Part shown: in pieces, positions 8,464 to 15,364 of the stretch | Layout: each line of letters starts with the position of its first letter | Numbering within the stretch: the stretch's first letter is position 1 | NCBI GenBank assembly: GCA_947498705.1 | Contig: CANMLW010000004.1 | Coordinates: 62,001-126,000 of the forward strand | Source: an uncultured Aquimarina sp. | GTDB lineage: Bacteria > Bacteroidota > Bacteroidia > Flavobacteriales > Flavobacteriaceae | Direction of reading: 5' to 3' | Length of the DNA stretch: 64,000 nt | Program-made: the position numbers and the translations under genes | The notes under the pieces: model-generated | Told to the model about the DNA's origin: nothing | Seen by the model: only the letters and a program-made list of their open reading frames with translations | Databases searched by the model: none

Positions 8464-8477
8464 TCAAGGCTAGATTT

Positions 8478-8508
8478 TAAAAAAAATAGCATCCGTTTTC
8501 ACGGATGC
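8478..8508 (-). terminator. Terminator of the metalloprotease gene
   Basis: A stem GCATCCGT (8489-8496) with ACGGATGC (8501-8508) and a 4-nt TTTC loop, followed on the minus strand by a run of eight T residues with one A. It lies 29 bases after the stop codon of the gene at 8537. Confidence 0.9.
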
Positions 8509-8536
8509 CATTTCACATCATATATTAACTCAACAC

Positions 8537-9394
8537 TTAATAAAGATACTCAAGAGCGACTCTATCAAATTGACCAAATTCTCCGTCACTAGATGACAAA
8601 CAAGCATTCATAATAGAAGATGGGTCTTGGCTGGCTCCAGGTGTCCCTGGAATACGAATCGCACCTTCTGGAAACTGACTTTCTCCTGATTGTCCACAGG
8701 AGTTTCTTGTGTTCCAATCGGTATGTCGTAGTCCAAAGCAATGCCCTATTTCGTGTGTAAACAGTCCTTCTAATATTTGATCATTATTAAAGTTGTTTGC
8801 ACCACCATTAATAATAATTCTTTTAAAAGGTTCTCCACCCGATGGAAAACCGGCTCTACCTCTTACTCCATCTTGCGCAATCACAGAACCACTTGTTTGA
8901 GTGTAAGCAACAATATCATTGCTATTAAAATTAGTGGTAAAAACAATACTAAACCGAATAGATGTATTAAGCGCGTTGTAATTATTTACAGCATACCTTA
9001 ATGCTCTTTGCGCTACCGTACTTAATCCAAATCGATTGTTACCGTTGTAACCAACTACACGAACAGTTCTAGGGGTACTAACCAAATTAGTTGTGTGGTA
9101 CTGCTTTGATTGTACTCCATCCCCTACGTCCATTCTCCATAGTTGCTCTTCAGAAATAGCAATATCATCACTTACAATTAACATTGTCTTCTCTGTACCA
9201 TCTATGTCTTCATAAGTTTTACGTTCGACACTAGTGGGGTTAAGGCTTATTGATTCTAATTTATCCAGGATTTTGGAAGAAATTTCTTGCGAATTATTAT
9301 CGTCAACAGGATCTAGCTGTTCTTTTTCGCAAGAGGTAAGTAAGACGACACTTATGGCCACAAGTATCCCTAGTCTACATTTAAAATTTTTCAT
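8537..9394 (-). CDS. Secreted HEIGH-type zinc metalloprotease (M57-like) lipoprotein
   Basis: 285 residues. The N-terminus MKNFKCRLGILVAISVVLLTSC is a lipoprotein signal with the lipobox cysteine at 22, so the protein is probably anchored in an outer membrane leaflet. The zinc site HEIGHCFGLRH (214-224) fits HExxHxxGxxH of the metzincins, with ligands H214, H218 and H224 and catalytic E215. A Met-turn candidate (SSIMNA) follows at 259-264. HEIGH is the signature of Peptidase_M57. Residues 25-95 are a probable propeptide. Peptide bonds of external proteins are the expected substrate. It is a single-gene unit with its own terminator; the two subtilase lipoproteins 5-8 kb away suggest a secreted protease repertoire. 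Confidence 0.88.
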   Translation of the reverse strand: MKNFKCRLGILVAISVVLLTSCEKEQLDPVDDNNSQEISSKILDKLESISLNPTSVERKTYEDIDGTEKTMLIVSDDIAISEEQLWRMDVGDGVQSKQYHTTNLVSTPRTVRVVGYNGNNRFGLSTVAQRALRYAVNNYNALNTSIRFSIVFTTNFNSNDIVAYTQTSGSVIAQDGVRGRAGFPSGGEPFKRIIINGGANNFNNDQILEGLFTHEIGHCFGLRHTDWNTRNSCGQSGESQFPEGAIRIPGTPGASQDPSSIMNACLSSSDGEFGQFDRVALEYLY

Positions 9395-9840
9395 AAAAAT
9401 TGAGTTTGTGTTAAAAAATCAGCACTGGTTAGGTGCTTCGTTAAATTTTTCGAATATAATATTAAATTATCTAAAACTGATACTTTATAAACCGCTTTTA
9501 ATCTATTTAAAGCATAAATTTTTCCTAATAAAATCACTCAAAAAACCAGACATCACATATAACATGTCTTTCATCGATATTTCACAAATAAAACCGTAAC
9601 TACTCAACTCAAAAAAGATTGATATCATCTCATAAAACCACAAACATTATAAGTAAAATACTACAACTAGTGATTAAACAAATAGTACAAAAGTAATAAC
9701 AAGTAATTATTAGGATATAGCTTCATATACAAAATGCTTTAGGTAGTTTTTTGCAACATTATGAATTGATTTTCGTACTTAGTATTAAACCATCGAGAAA
9801 CTATAGTTTAATCAACACCACATTAGCAAATTTTATACAG
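9395..9840. other. Non-coding gap, divergent promoter region
   Basis: About 445 bases, very AT-rich, between the divergent metalloprotease gene and the gene starting at 9841. The in-frame extension of the latter back to 9751 lacks coding character and its real start is the ATG that begins a signal peptide. I see no RNA or repeat here. Confidence 0.5.
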
Positions 9841-10656
9841 ATGAGAAAATGGATTATTACAGGAATCGGTGTACTAGGTATACTTTCCTTAACAGCGTTT
9901 ACAACAACTCCTTATAGCCTACCAACAGTCAACAAATTACAATCTGATGAAATAACAGCGGTAATTAATAAAAATACCACAGAAAAAGATCTGGAAGATT
10001 TAAAAACATTCTTTTCTGAAAACGGAATTGAATTACGAATCAAAAAAGTATCATTTAATGACCAAAACGAAATTACAAGTTTAAGTCTTGTACTCATAAA
10101 AGAAGGTTCAAAAAGCCAGTATTCATCTTCTTCAAACACACCCATTTCTGAAATAAAATTAGGATATAAGTCTGGCAATCTATTTATTACCAATGCAAAG
10201 ACCTATGATATTTCTTCTTTAAAAAGCTTATCCAATTTTAACCACCCTACTATAAATATGGATAGCCTTATGAAAAAACATAATTTTGCTTTTGACTTTA
10301 ATTTTGATGAAGAAAACGATTCTTTATTCTTTAAAGGTAATTTTGATATGCAAAAGCTAAAGGATCAGATCATGCAATCTTTTACTTTTAGTAATGACGA
10401 GAATGGCAACTTTTCGTTTAATGGGCACGTGCCACAATTTCAGCATCATAAGTCACAAAAATATAGTTTTATTGACAACCCAGATATCGAAAAACTAATT
10501 ATTATCGATGGTAAAGAGGCTGATTTTAACACGTTAGATTCTCTGTCCAAATCAGATCAATTAGAAGAAGTAGATATCTTAAAGCCACAAATAGCTATCA
10601 GTATTTATGGAGAAAAAGCAAAGGATGGTGCAATTATAGCCATTACCAAAAAGTAA
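9841..10656 (+). CDS. Exported protein with a TonB-plug-like C-terminal tail
   Basis: 271 residues from ATG at 9841; the start is chosen because MRKWIITGIGVLGILSLTAFT is a good signal or anchor segment. Residues about 40-80 contain DLKTFFSENGIELRIKKVSFNDQNEITSLSLVL, a pattern I associate with the C-terminal region of BlaR1/M56-type proteins of Bacteroidota. The last 60 residues read LIIIDGKEAD, then VDILKPQIAISIYGEKAKDGAIIAITKK; the IYGxKAKDGxIxITxK ending is the plug-type motif found in TonB-dependent receptors and in M56 sensor tails. There is no protease domain or barrel here. It may bind a partner in the periplasm, but the function is unknown. Monocistronic, ending at a strong convergent terminator. 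Confidence 0.7.
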   Translation: MRKWIITGIGVLGILSLTAFTTTPYSLPTVNKLQSDEITAVINKNTTEKDLEDLKTFFSENGIELRIKKVSFNDQNEITSLSLVLIKEGSKSQYSSSSNTPISEIKLGYKSGNLFITNAKTYDISSLKSLSNFNHPTINMDSLMKKHNFAFDFNFDEENDSLFFKGNFDMQKLKDQIMQSFTFSNDENGNFSFNGHVPQFQHHKSQKYSFIDNPDIEKLIIIDGKEADFNTLDSLSKSDQLEEVDILKPQIAISIYGEKAKDGAIIAITKK

Positions 10657-10664
10657 TAAATGAT

Positions 10665-10706
10665 TTAGTAAAGATAAAGTCCTAAAGAAGACTTTATCTT
10701 TACTAA
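10665..10706. terminator. Bidirectional terminator between convergent genes
   Basis: A 17-bp perfect stem: TTAGTAAAGATAAAGTC at 10665-10681 pairs with 10690-10706, with an 8-nt loop. It overlaps the last codons of apt and ends in T-rich DNA on both strands. Confidence 0.88.
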
Positions 10707-11215
10707 TATTTTAATAACGCAGCAACTGGTGAAGTAAGCTTTGCTCTACCCTCAAGAAAAATAAGTTCCATAATAAAATTGCACTGCACGATCACTCCTC
10801 CCAAATCTTCTACCAATTTACAAACTGCCTCTGCTGTACCGCCCGTTGCAAGTACATCATCATGAATTAACACCTTTTCTCCTGGTTTTATCGCATCAAT
10901 ATGGATTTCTAATGTATCCTGGCCATACTCTAATCCATAACTTATAGATTTTGTATTGTATGGTAATTTCCCTTTCTTTCTAACAGGCACAAAACCGGCT
11001 TGTAGTCGTTCTGCAATCATTGCTCCCATTATAAACCCTCTGGACTCTACTCCTATTACTTTATCAATTTTTACATCCTCAGGAATTAATGTCATCAATC
11101 CGTTTACACAATTAATTAACGCTTCTGGATCAGACAATAATGGTGTTATATCTTTAAACAGAATTCCAGGTTTCGGAAAGTCTGCAATGTCTCGTATATA
11201 TTTTTCTAACTTCAT
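10703..11215 (-). CDS. apt: Adenine phosphoribosyltransferase
   Basis: 170 residues, the normal length. It salvages adenine by joining it to PRPP to give AMP in the cytoplasm. The N-terminus has the family pattern IRDIADFPKPGILFKDITPLL; VIGVESRGFIMGAMIAERL is near 58-76; and the PRPP-binding loop appears as KVLIHDDVLATGGTAEAVCKLVEDLGG at about 113-139 (usual form VLIVDDLLATGGT; here IHDDV). The C-terminus ends ALLKY. The gene stands alone with a -7 box about 57 bp upstream of the start and a shared terminator at its end. Confidence 0.95.
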   Translation of the reverse strand: MKLEKYIRDIADFPKPGILFKDITPLLSDPEALINCVNGLMTLIPEDVKIDKVIGVESRGFIMGAMIAERLQAGFVPVRKKGKLPYNTKSISYGLEYGQDTLEIHIDAIKPGEKVLIHDDVLATGGTAEAVCKLVEDLGGVIVQCNFIMELIFLEGRAKLTSPVAALLKY

Positions 11216-11271
11216 GTGTCGAAAATAATGAAATAAACAAAATAAGCTTCAAAAAAGACGAAAAGCTCCTT

Positions 11272-11279
11272 CAAAACTA
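11272..11279 (-). promoter_or_regulatory. -7 promoter box for apt
   Basis: On the minus strand this reads TAGTTTTG, matching TAnnTTTG, 57 bp before the apt start. Confidence 0.5.
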
Positions 11280-11593
11280 AAATATATCTAAAAAACGCTC
11301 TTCAATTATTACATATTTTTGCATAGAAACCTATTTTCATTATAAATTAAAACTCATTTCAAGGTAACATAATTACATTTCAAAACATTTATCATTTATT
11401 AAACACTAACACTGTAATCAGTTTTAAGGATTTTATCACATATTTTTTGCCGGTATTTTTCCTTATGATATATTAAAAAAAGGGAAAACAACTATCTATT
11501 AATTTTTTAAAAAACCATTAGAAAACATGTGAAATTTTACTTCTACTCGTAAGCGAAAAATAATCAATTAATCATTTTATAAACAAAATAAGT
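11280..11593. other. Gap upstream of the SPFH gene
   Basis: About 310 bases without a gene. A plus-strand TATTTTTG box (11314-11321) fits the -7 consensus and would give a 5' leader of roughly 265 nt for the SPFH gene, or start a separate short transcript. I see no clear hairpin or riboswitch. Confidence 0.4.
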
Positions 11594-12928
11594 ATGTTAA
11601 CATTTTTAGGAATCACAATGATTCTAGCAGGAGTCATTATCTTTATTATCAAACCTCTTTTTTCTACCTCAAAAATTTTAAACTGGTTTACCAAACAGCG
11701 TAATTTTCAAATGATAGGACTAGGCTTTTTACTAAGTGTTGTATCTGGTATATTTTTTTATGCAGAACCTGGTACTGCATACGCGGTACAATATCCATGG
11801 GGTAGTCAAAAAGCTGTAGTTAATCAGGGAATTAACACCAAAATGTGGGGGCGACTAATCCCGATACAGTTCGAACTTCCTATCAAATATGTAATTCCCA
11901 ATAAAGAAGGAGAATTAGGAGAACAAAGTAAATATGCCAATGTAGATGTAGCAAAATATTGGGCATTTAGCGATGCTGTAAAAGCCAGGATAGCTACTTC
12001 TGTTGTGATAAGTATAAACACAACAGATGAAGCTCAATTTTTATCGGTTGCAGATAGAAACAAAACCGAAAAAAACCTGATTCGCTCTCGTATTATCCCC
12101 AATATTGATCAATCGATAAAAAACACCTGTAAGCTAATGGATGCACAGGATTACATCTCTGGGCAAGCATCAGATTTTGATCGATACTTTAAAGATCAAT
12201 TAGAGAATGGCATGTATGTATTAGAAGAATATGTTGCTAATGAAGCCAGAGAAATGATAGGAGACAGTACTATTGTACGAACAATTGTTAACAAAGAATC
12301 TAAGCAAAAGCGTTTTAGAATTAAATACAAAGATGGGCAACCGGTAAGAGAAACAGGAAACTCATTAAAATCATATGGGTTAACTGTGGTTCAGGCCGTA
12401 GTTACAGAAATTGATTGGGAGACCACGTTCGATAAAAGGTTGCAGTTACAAAAAGAAGAAGTCGCACAAACCCAGCTTGAAAAACAACAGGCAGAGCGAG
12501 AATTTTATCGTGCACAAAAAGAAACTGCAAAAGGAGAAGCAGAAAAAGCCGCAGAAAGAGCAAGACTCGAAAAAGAACAAATACAAAAAACGATCGAGGC
12601 AGAAACCAAAGCCAAAGTAGCAGAATTTAATTTGATAGAAGAACGAAAAAACTATGAGGTTGCCCAGTTTAAAGCCAAAACTCAAAAAACAATGGCCGAT
12701 GCACAATCGTATGAGAATGCTAAATTGGTAAACGCAGGTCTTACTCCGCAAGAACGAGCAGAATGGGAATACAAAACCTCTGTAAACATTGCACGAGAGC
12801 TTAAAGAACTTAGATTACCCGAGATATACATTCAGGATGGTGGGAAGCAAGGCAGTGAAGGGAATCTTTTACAATCATTGATTGGCGCCGAACTGGCAAA
12901 AAAAATGATGGATAACAAAAATAAATAA
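11594..12928 (+). CDS. SPFH/band-7 membrane protein (flotillin/prohibitin-like)
   Basis: 444 residues. Two hydrophobic segments at about 2-22 and 39-58 anchor it to the membrane. Residues about 60-270 form an SPFH-type domain (EPGTAYAVQYPWGSQKAVVNQGINTKMWGRLIPIQFELPIKYV, later SLKSYGLTVVQAVVTEIDWETTFD). Residues about 275-370 are a long charged coiled coil rich in E, K, Q and A (QLEKQQAEREFYRAQKETAKGEAEKAAERARLEKEQ), as in flotillins. The C-terminus (REL KELRLPEIYIQDGGKQG) is flotillin/prohibitin-like. Such proteins form large ring-like membrane scaffolds and often affect membrane protein quality control. It is a single-gene unit with its own terminator. No NfeD partner is beside it. Confidence 0.86.
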   Translation: MLTFLGITMILAGVIIFIIKPLFSTSKILNWFTKQRNFQMIGLGFLLSVVSGIFFYAEPGTAYAVQYPWGSQKAVVNQGINTKMWGRLIPIQFELPIKYVIPNKEGELGEQSKYANVDVAKYWAFSDAVKARIATSVVISINTTDEAQFLSVADRNKTEKNLIRSRIIPNIDQSIKNTCKLMDAQDYISGQASDFDRYFKDQLENGMYVLEEYVANEAREMIGDSTIVRTIVNKESKQKRFRIKYKDGQPVRETGNSLKSYGLTVVQAVVTEIDWETTFDKRLQLQKEEVAQTQLEKQQAEREFYRAQKETAKGEAEKAAERARLEKEQIQKTIEAETKAKVAEFNLIEERKNYEVAQFKAKTQKTMADAQSYENAKLVNAGLTPQERAEWEYKTSVNIARELKELRLPEIYIQDGGKQGSEGNLLQSLIGAELAKKMMDNKNK

Positions 12929-12944
12929 AGAATAAGTTAGGTTG

Positions 12945-12972
12945 AACAGGGTGATTTGATTCACCCTGTTTT
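12945..12972 (+). terminator. Terminator after the SPFH gene
   Basis: A 10-bp stem AACAGGGTGA (12945-12954) with TCACCCTGTT (12961-12970), 6-nt loop, followed by TT. It lies 17 bases after the stop codon. Confidence 0.85.
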
Positions 12973-13062
12973 ACAAGACAAAGTCGATTTTAAGGTTAAA
13001 AAAAAATCACTCTTACTATCATAACAATTAGTATTAAGTATAACATTATAAAACCTATTTTT

Positions 13063-13290
13063 ATGAAAACATATCTAAAAGCATATATCGGATCTACTAT
13101 TTTAGTAAGTAGGCTAGCTAATTTATTACACAACAAAAACATCTTGTCGATCATCAAAAACGATAAAGAATCAGGCAGACTAGCAGGTTTTGGAACCACA
13201 GGTGATGTTGTTGAATTGCATATTCTAAATACTGATATAGAAGCTTCTAAAGAAATTATCGAAAGTTTTAAAAAAGAAATTGAAAAATAA
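13063..13290 (+). CDS. DUF2007-type small protein (putative signal-transducing family)
   Basis: 75 residues, cytoplasmic. The pattern (IGSTILVSRLANLLHNKNILSIIKNDKESGRLAGFGTTGDVVELHILNTDIEASKEIIESFKKE) fits the DUF2007 family: a ferredoxin-like beta-alpha-beta fold beginning with a hydrophobic strand and an LL helix, a middle strand with VELHI, and an amphipathic C-terminal helix. Members are called putative signal-transducing proteins, but the molecular function is not known; some sit near PII-like proteins. The start at 13063 is the only good one. It lies 44 bp upstream of tRNA-Arg, which has its own promoter box. Confidence 0.75.
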   Translation: MKTYLKAYIGSTILVSRLANLLHNKNILSIIKNDKESGRLAGFGTTGDVVELHILNTDIEASKEIIESFKKEIEK

Positions 13291-13313
13291 TTTTTAAAAC
13301 TATAAATTCCTTG

Positions 13314-13321
13314 TATATTTG
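13314..13321 (+). promoter_or_regulatory. -7 promoter box for tRNA-Arg
   Basis: TATATTTG matches TAnnTTTG and ends 12 bases before the mature tRNA 5' end. Confidence 0.6.
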
Positions 13322-13333
13322 CACCCGCAAAAC

Positions 13334-13407
13334 GGCCTCGTAGCATAACTGAATAGTGCACTTGATTACGGCTCAAGAGGTTGCAGGTTTGAATCCTGCC
13401 GAGGTCA
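13334..13407 (+). tRNA. tRNA-Arg (anticodon ACG)
   Basis: 74 nt without an encoded CCA. The acceptor stem GGCCTCG (13334-13340) pairs with CGAGGTC (13400-13406) with one G-T pair, discriminator A at 13407. The anticodon stem CTTGA/TCAAG encloses the 7-nt loop TTACGGC with anticodon ACG at 13368-13370, which would be read as ICG after deamination. The T arm is GCAGG-TTTGAAT-CCTGC. It decodes CGU, CGC and CGA arginine codons. A terminator follows ten bases later. A decayed copy lies at 15116-15194. Confidence 0.96.
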
Positions 13408-13416
13408 CAAAGTATT

Positions 13417-13446
13417 AAAAGCCAGACATTATTGTCTGGCTTTTTT
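13417..13446 (+). terminator. Terminator after tRNA-Arg
   Basis: GCCAGACA (13421-13428) pairs with TGTCTGGC (13433-13440), 4-nt loop, followed by six T residues and preceded by AAAA. Similar hairpins recur at 19368 and 23961. Confidence 0.92.
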
Positions 13447-13496
13447 GGTTATTACTACTTTGTATTATATTATTAGCAATAGAGGTAATCAATAGA

Positions 13497-13526
13497 AAAA
13501 CCACTTGTTCTAAAACAAATGGTTTT
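13497..13526 (-). terminator. Terminator of subtilase gene 1
   Basis: AAAACCACTTGTT (13497-13509) pairs with AACAAATGGTTTT (13514-13526) with one mismatch and a 4-nt loop; a T run follows on the minus strand. A diverged copy follows subtilase gene 2 at 15300. Confidence 0.85.
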
Positions 13527-13563
13527 TTGTAGTTTAATTTCAATTAAAAGCAAAGATCACTCT

Positions 13564-14835
13564 TTATCGTACGGCTATAGGATAATTTTCACCTCTATTG
13601 TTAACCGATCCAGAAGTTCTTGGGCCACTTCCTCTGGCATGCATAATTCCTGCTACATGAGGAGAGGCCATCGATGTACCACTAAGCGTAGCATAGCCCC
13701 CATTAAGATAGGTACTTCTTACGTCACTACCTGTAGCAATAACATCAATCGGATTCCTGTTAAAATTAGAAAAAGATGAAAATGTACGATTACAGGTCAT
13801 AGAAGCCACGGTATATATATTAGTACCATTCACACAAGCAGGTTCATAAACAGAAGCATCATCACTATCATTACCTGCGGCTATAGCAACAAAAGTACCT
13901 GCATTTCCTAATGCAGACAGTGCGCCGCGTAAAGATGAATTGTTAGCACAATTAGAGCCAAAGAAACCTCTTAAACTTAAGTTGACAACATCACCAGGTA
14001 GATCGAATTGACCCACATGATTAACTGCAGAAACAACATCAGAGATGGCAAGATTACCACTACAACCAGCAGTAATTTTTATAGGTACTACTCTAGCGCC
14101 TGCAGAAACACCTACCACACCAACATTATTATTAATGGCCGCTGCAATTCCTGCAACATGAGTTCCATGACCATTACAGTCATTAGCAGAACCTCCTGTA
14201 AAAGATCTAGCATATCTTGTATCTGTAACTACATTAAGATCTGGATGATCTAAATCAATCCCACTATCGATGACCCAAATCCATGCATTTTTTCCAGAAC
14301 CATCAACAGAACCTCCGGCGTTAGAGATTCCACAAGGAGTTTCTTGAGCCATTTTTTGGGATACCTCATCAGTAGTTACATCTTTAACTTCAACTTTTGG
14401 TAATCTTACTCTTCTATCAAATTCTATAGCCGCAACATTAGGGTCACTAGATAGTTTTCTATACTCCTCCTCTCCTAATTTAATGGCCATACCCGAAATT
14501 TCTGTAGTATAGTAATCCAAAACTTTAGATTGGTCTACATTATAATCAGATAAAATAGCATTCATAGACTTGATAGACACTTCAGAAATACCCCTAACCG
14601 ATTTGGCCTTTGCTTCTCTGCTCGTAAATGATGATTTCGCTAATACCTTTGAAGTAGGTTGAATTTTAGAGTTTTTAAAAACAACAATATATTGACCAGG
14701 AATAATTTCCCCTTCAGTACTTGTTGGTTCTACTACTGGATCTACTGTACCGTCAGAAACAGTTTCTTTCTGACAAGAAGTAATTAATAACACCATAAGT
14801 ATAGTACTTAAAGTAAGTTGGCTAAAATTTTTCAT
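13564..14835 (-). CDS. Subtilisin-family serine protease lipoprotein, copy 1
   Basis: 423 residues. A lipoprotein signal ends at the lipobox LLITSC (Cys21). An inhibitor_I9-like propeptide spans about 45-140, starting PGQYIVVFKNSKI. The S8 catalytic triad is complete: Asp190 in WVIDSGIDLDHPDL, His223 in NGHGTHVAG, Ser388 in SGTSMASPHVAG, with oxyanion Asn322 in AAGND. It has the proteinase K-like pattern of several cysteines. The tail RTSGSVNNRGENYPIAVR is shared with copy 2. The product is expected to be a surface or secreted endopeptidase. Copies 1 and 2 are roughly 80% alike by eye and differ most around 252-310 (surface loops and part of the substrate cleft). Its own terminator follows. 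Confidence 0.94.
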   Translation of the reverse strand: MKNFSQLTLSTILMVLLITSCQKETVSDGTVDPVVEPTSTEGEIIPGQYIVVFKNSKIQPTSKVLAKSSFTSREAKAKSVRGISEVSIKSMNAILSDYNVDQSKVLDYYTTEISGMAIKLGEEEYRKLSSDPNVAAIEFDRRVRLPKVEVKDVTTDEVSQKMAQETPCGISNAGGSVDGSGKNAWIWVIDSGIDLDHPDLNVVTDTRYARSFTGGSANDCNGHGTHVAGIAAAINNNVGVVGVSAGARVVPIKITAGCSGNLAISDVVSAVNHVGQFDLPGDVVNLSLRGFFGSNCANNSSLRGALSALGNAGTFVAIAAGNDSDDASVYEPACVNGTNIYTVASMTCNRTFSSFSNFNRNPIDVIATGSDVRSTYLNGGYATLSGTSMASPHVAGIMHARGSGPRTSGSVNNRGENYPIAVR

Positions 14836-15115
14836 AATTGTTTAATTTATGTTAATATTTAGGTTTATTCACCTGAATTAGATCATGAATCGACATCAGG
14901 TTTACTTTAAAGGTAAAAATGAATCTTGCATGTTTTTAGAAAAATGTATGAATGGTATATTTGATTGTATAAAGTGTTACTCCTGGTATACAAACTACTT
15001 TTTTAGCTCACAAAAATCACATAAACCATTGATCTTAAGCGCAAAAGAACCACAAACAATTAATTAACAAATTTTATAGTTAAATGACTTTGGCAAAGCT
15101 TTTTTTAGGTTCATA
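14836..15115. other. Gap upstream of subtilase gene 1
   Basis: About 280 bases (530 up to subtilase 2 counting the listed relics). It holds the copy 1 promoter region and a 33-nt motif at 14945-14977. The open frame from 14885 on the plus strand has no family resemblance and is probably not a gene. Confidence 0.5.
14945..14977 (-). repeat. 33-nt dispersed motif, copy A (LytTR-like triple ATAC boxes)
   Basis: Identical to 56559-56591 except at three positions. Read on the minus strand it contains three ATAC boxes (ATACAAT, ATACCAT, ATACATT) spaced 12 and 9 bp, so the outer two are 21 bp apart. The last box runs a few bases past the left end of the 33 nt. It lies 110-142 bp upstream of the subtilase 1 start, in the orientation of that gene. 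The spacing resembles the direct repeats bound by LytTR-type regulators. Confidence 0.6.
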
Positions 15116-15194
15116 GGCTCCTATTCTAAAAAGACATTACAAGATTTGATTATGTTTTAAAAAGGATCTTATGGTTCAAATCTTGTAGAAGTCA
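15116..15194 (+). pseudogene. Decayed tRNA-Arg copy
   Basis: This aligns along its length with the intact tRNA-Arg at 13334. The acceptor arms GGCTCCT (15116-15122) and AGAAGTC (15187-15193) still pair with one mismatch. The anticodon arm TTTGA-TTATGTT-TTAAA keeps its shape, but the anticodon has become ATG. The T-arm/3' segment matches the intact gene at 17 of 23 positions, and five of the six changes are transitions (C to T or G to A). The T stem no longer pairs and small insertions make it 79 nt. No promoter box remains. It marks the left end of the duplicated unit containing subtilase gene 2. Confidence 0.72.
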
Positions 15195-15299
15195 CTTTTA
15201 AAACAAATTTTACTGTAGTACAACAATAATATCTGGCATTTTGCTGGTTATATTATTTTTATATTCTATTATACACTTGACAATAATGGTAAACAATAG
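15195..15299 (+). repeat. Duplicated 3' flank of tRNA-Arg
   Basis: The segment from CTGGC (15233) onward aligns with the sequence after the tRNA-Arg terminator (13436 onward): CTGGC, a T run, GGTTAT, a TATTATA tract and a shared CAATAGAAAA just before the subtilase terminator. The left arm of the tRNA terminator hairpin has been lost, so it should not terminate well. Confidence 0.65.
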
Positions 15300-15329
15300 A
15301 AAACCACTTATTCTAGAACAAGTGGTTTT
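15300..15329 (-). terminator. Terminator of subtilase gene 2
   Basis: AAAACCACTT (15300-15309) pairs perfectly with AAGTGGTTTT (15320-15329); the loop contains TTCTAGAA. It is homologous to the hairpin at 13497. Confidence 0.8.
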
Positions 15330-15364
15330 GTAGATTAATCTAAAAGTAAAAAAGAGATCTTTTT

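Noticed and set aside
12411..12751. Open frames on both strands inside the SPFH gene
   Set aside because: They are shadows of the biased A/G-rich codons of the coiled coil.
14885..15067. A 60-residue plus-strand frame containing MNGIFDCIKC, matching a peptide in the second motif copy
   Set aside because: Similarity is limited to the 33-nt motif, the second copy has no start context and stops soon after, and the surrounding codons look random. A DNA motif explains both sites better, though the third-position pattern of differences is noted in the finding.
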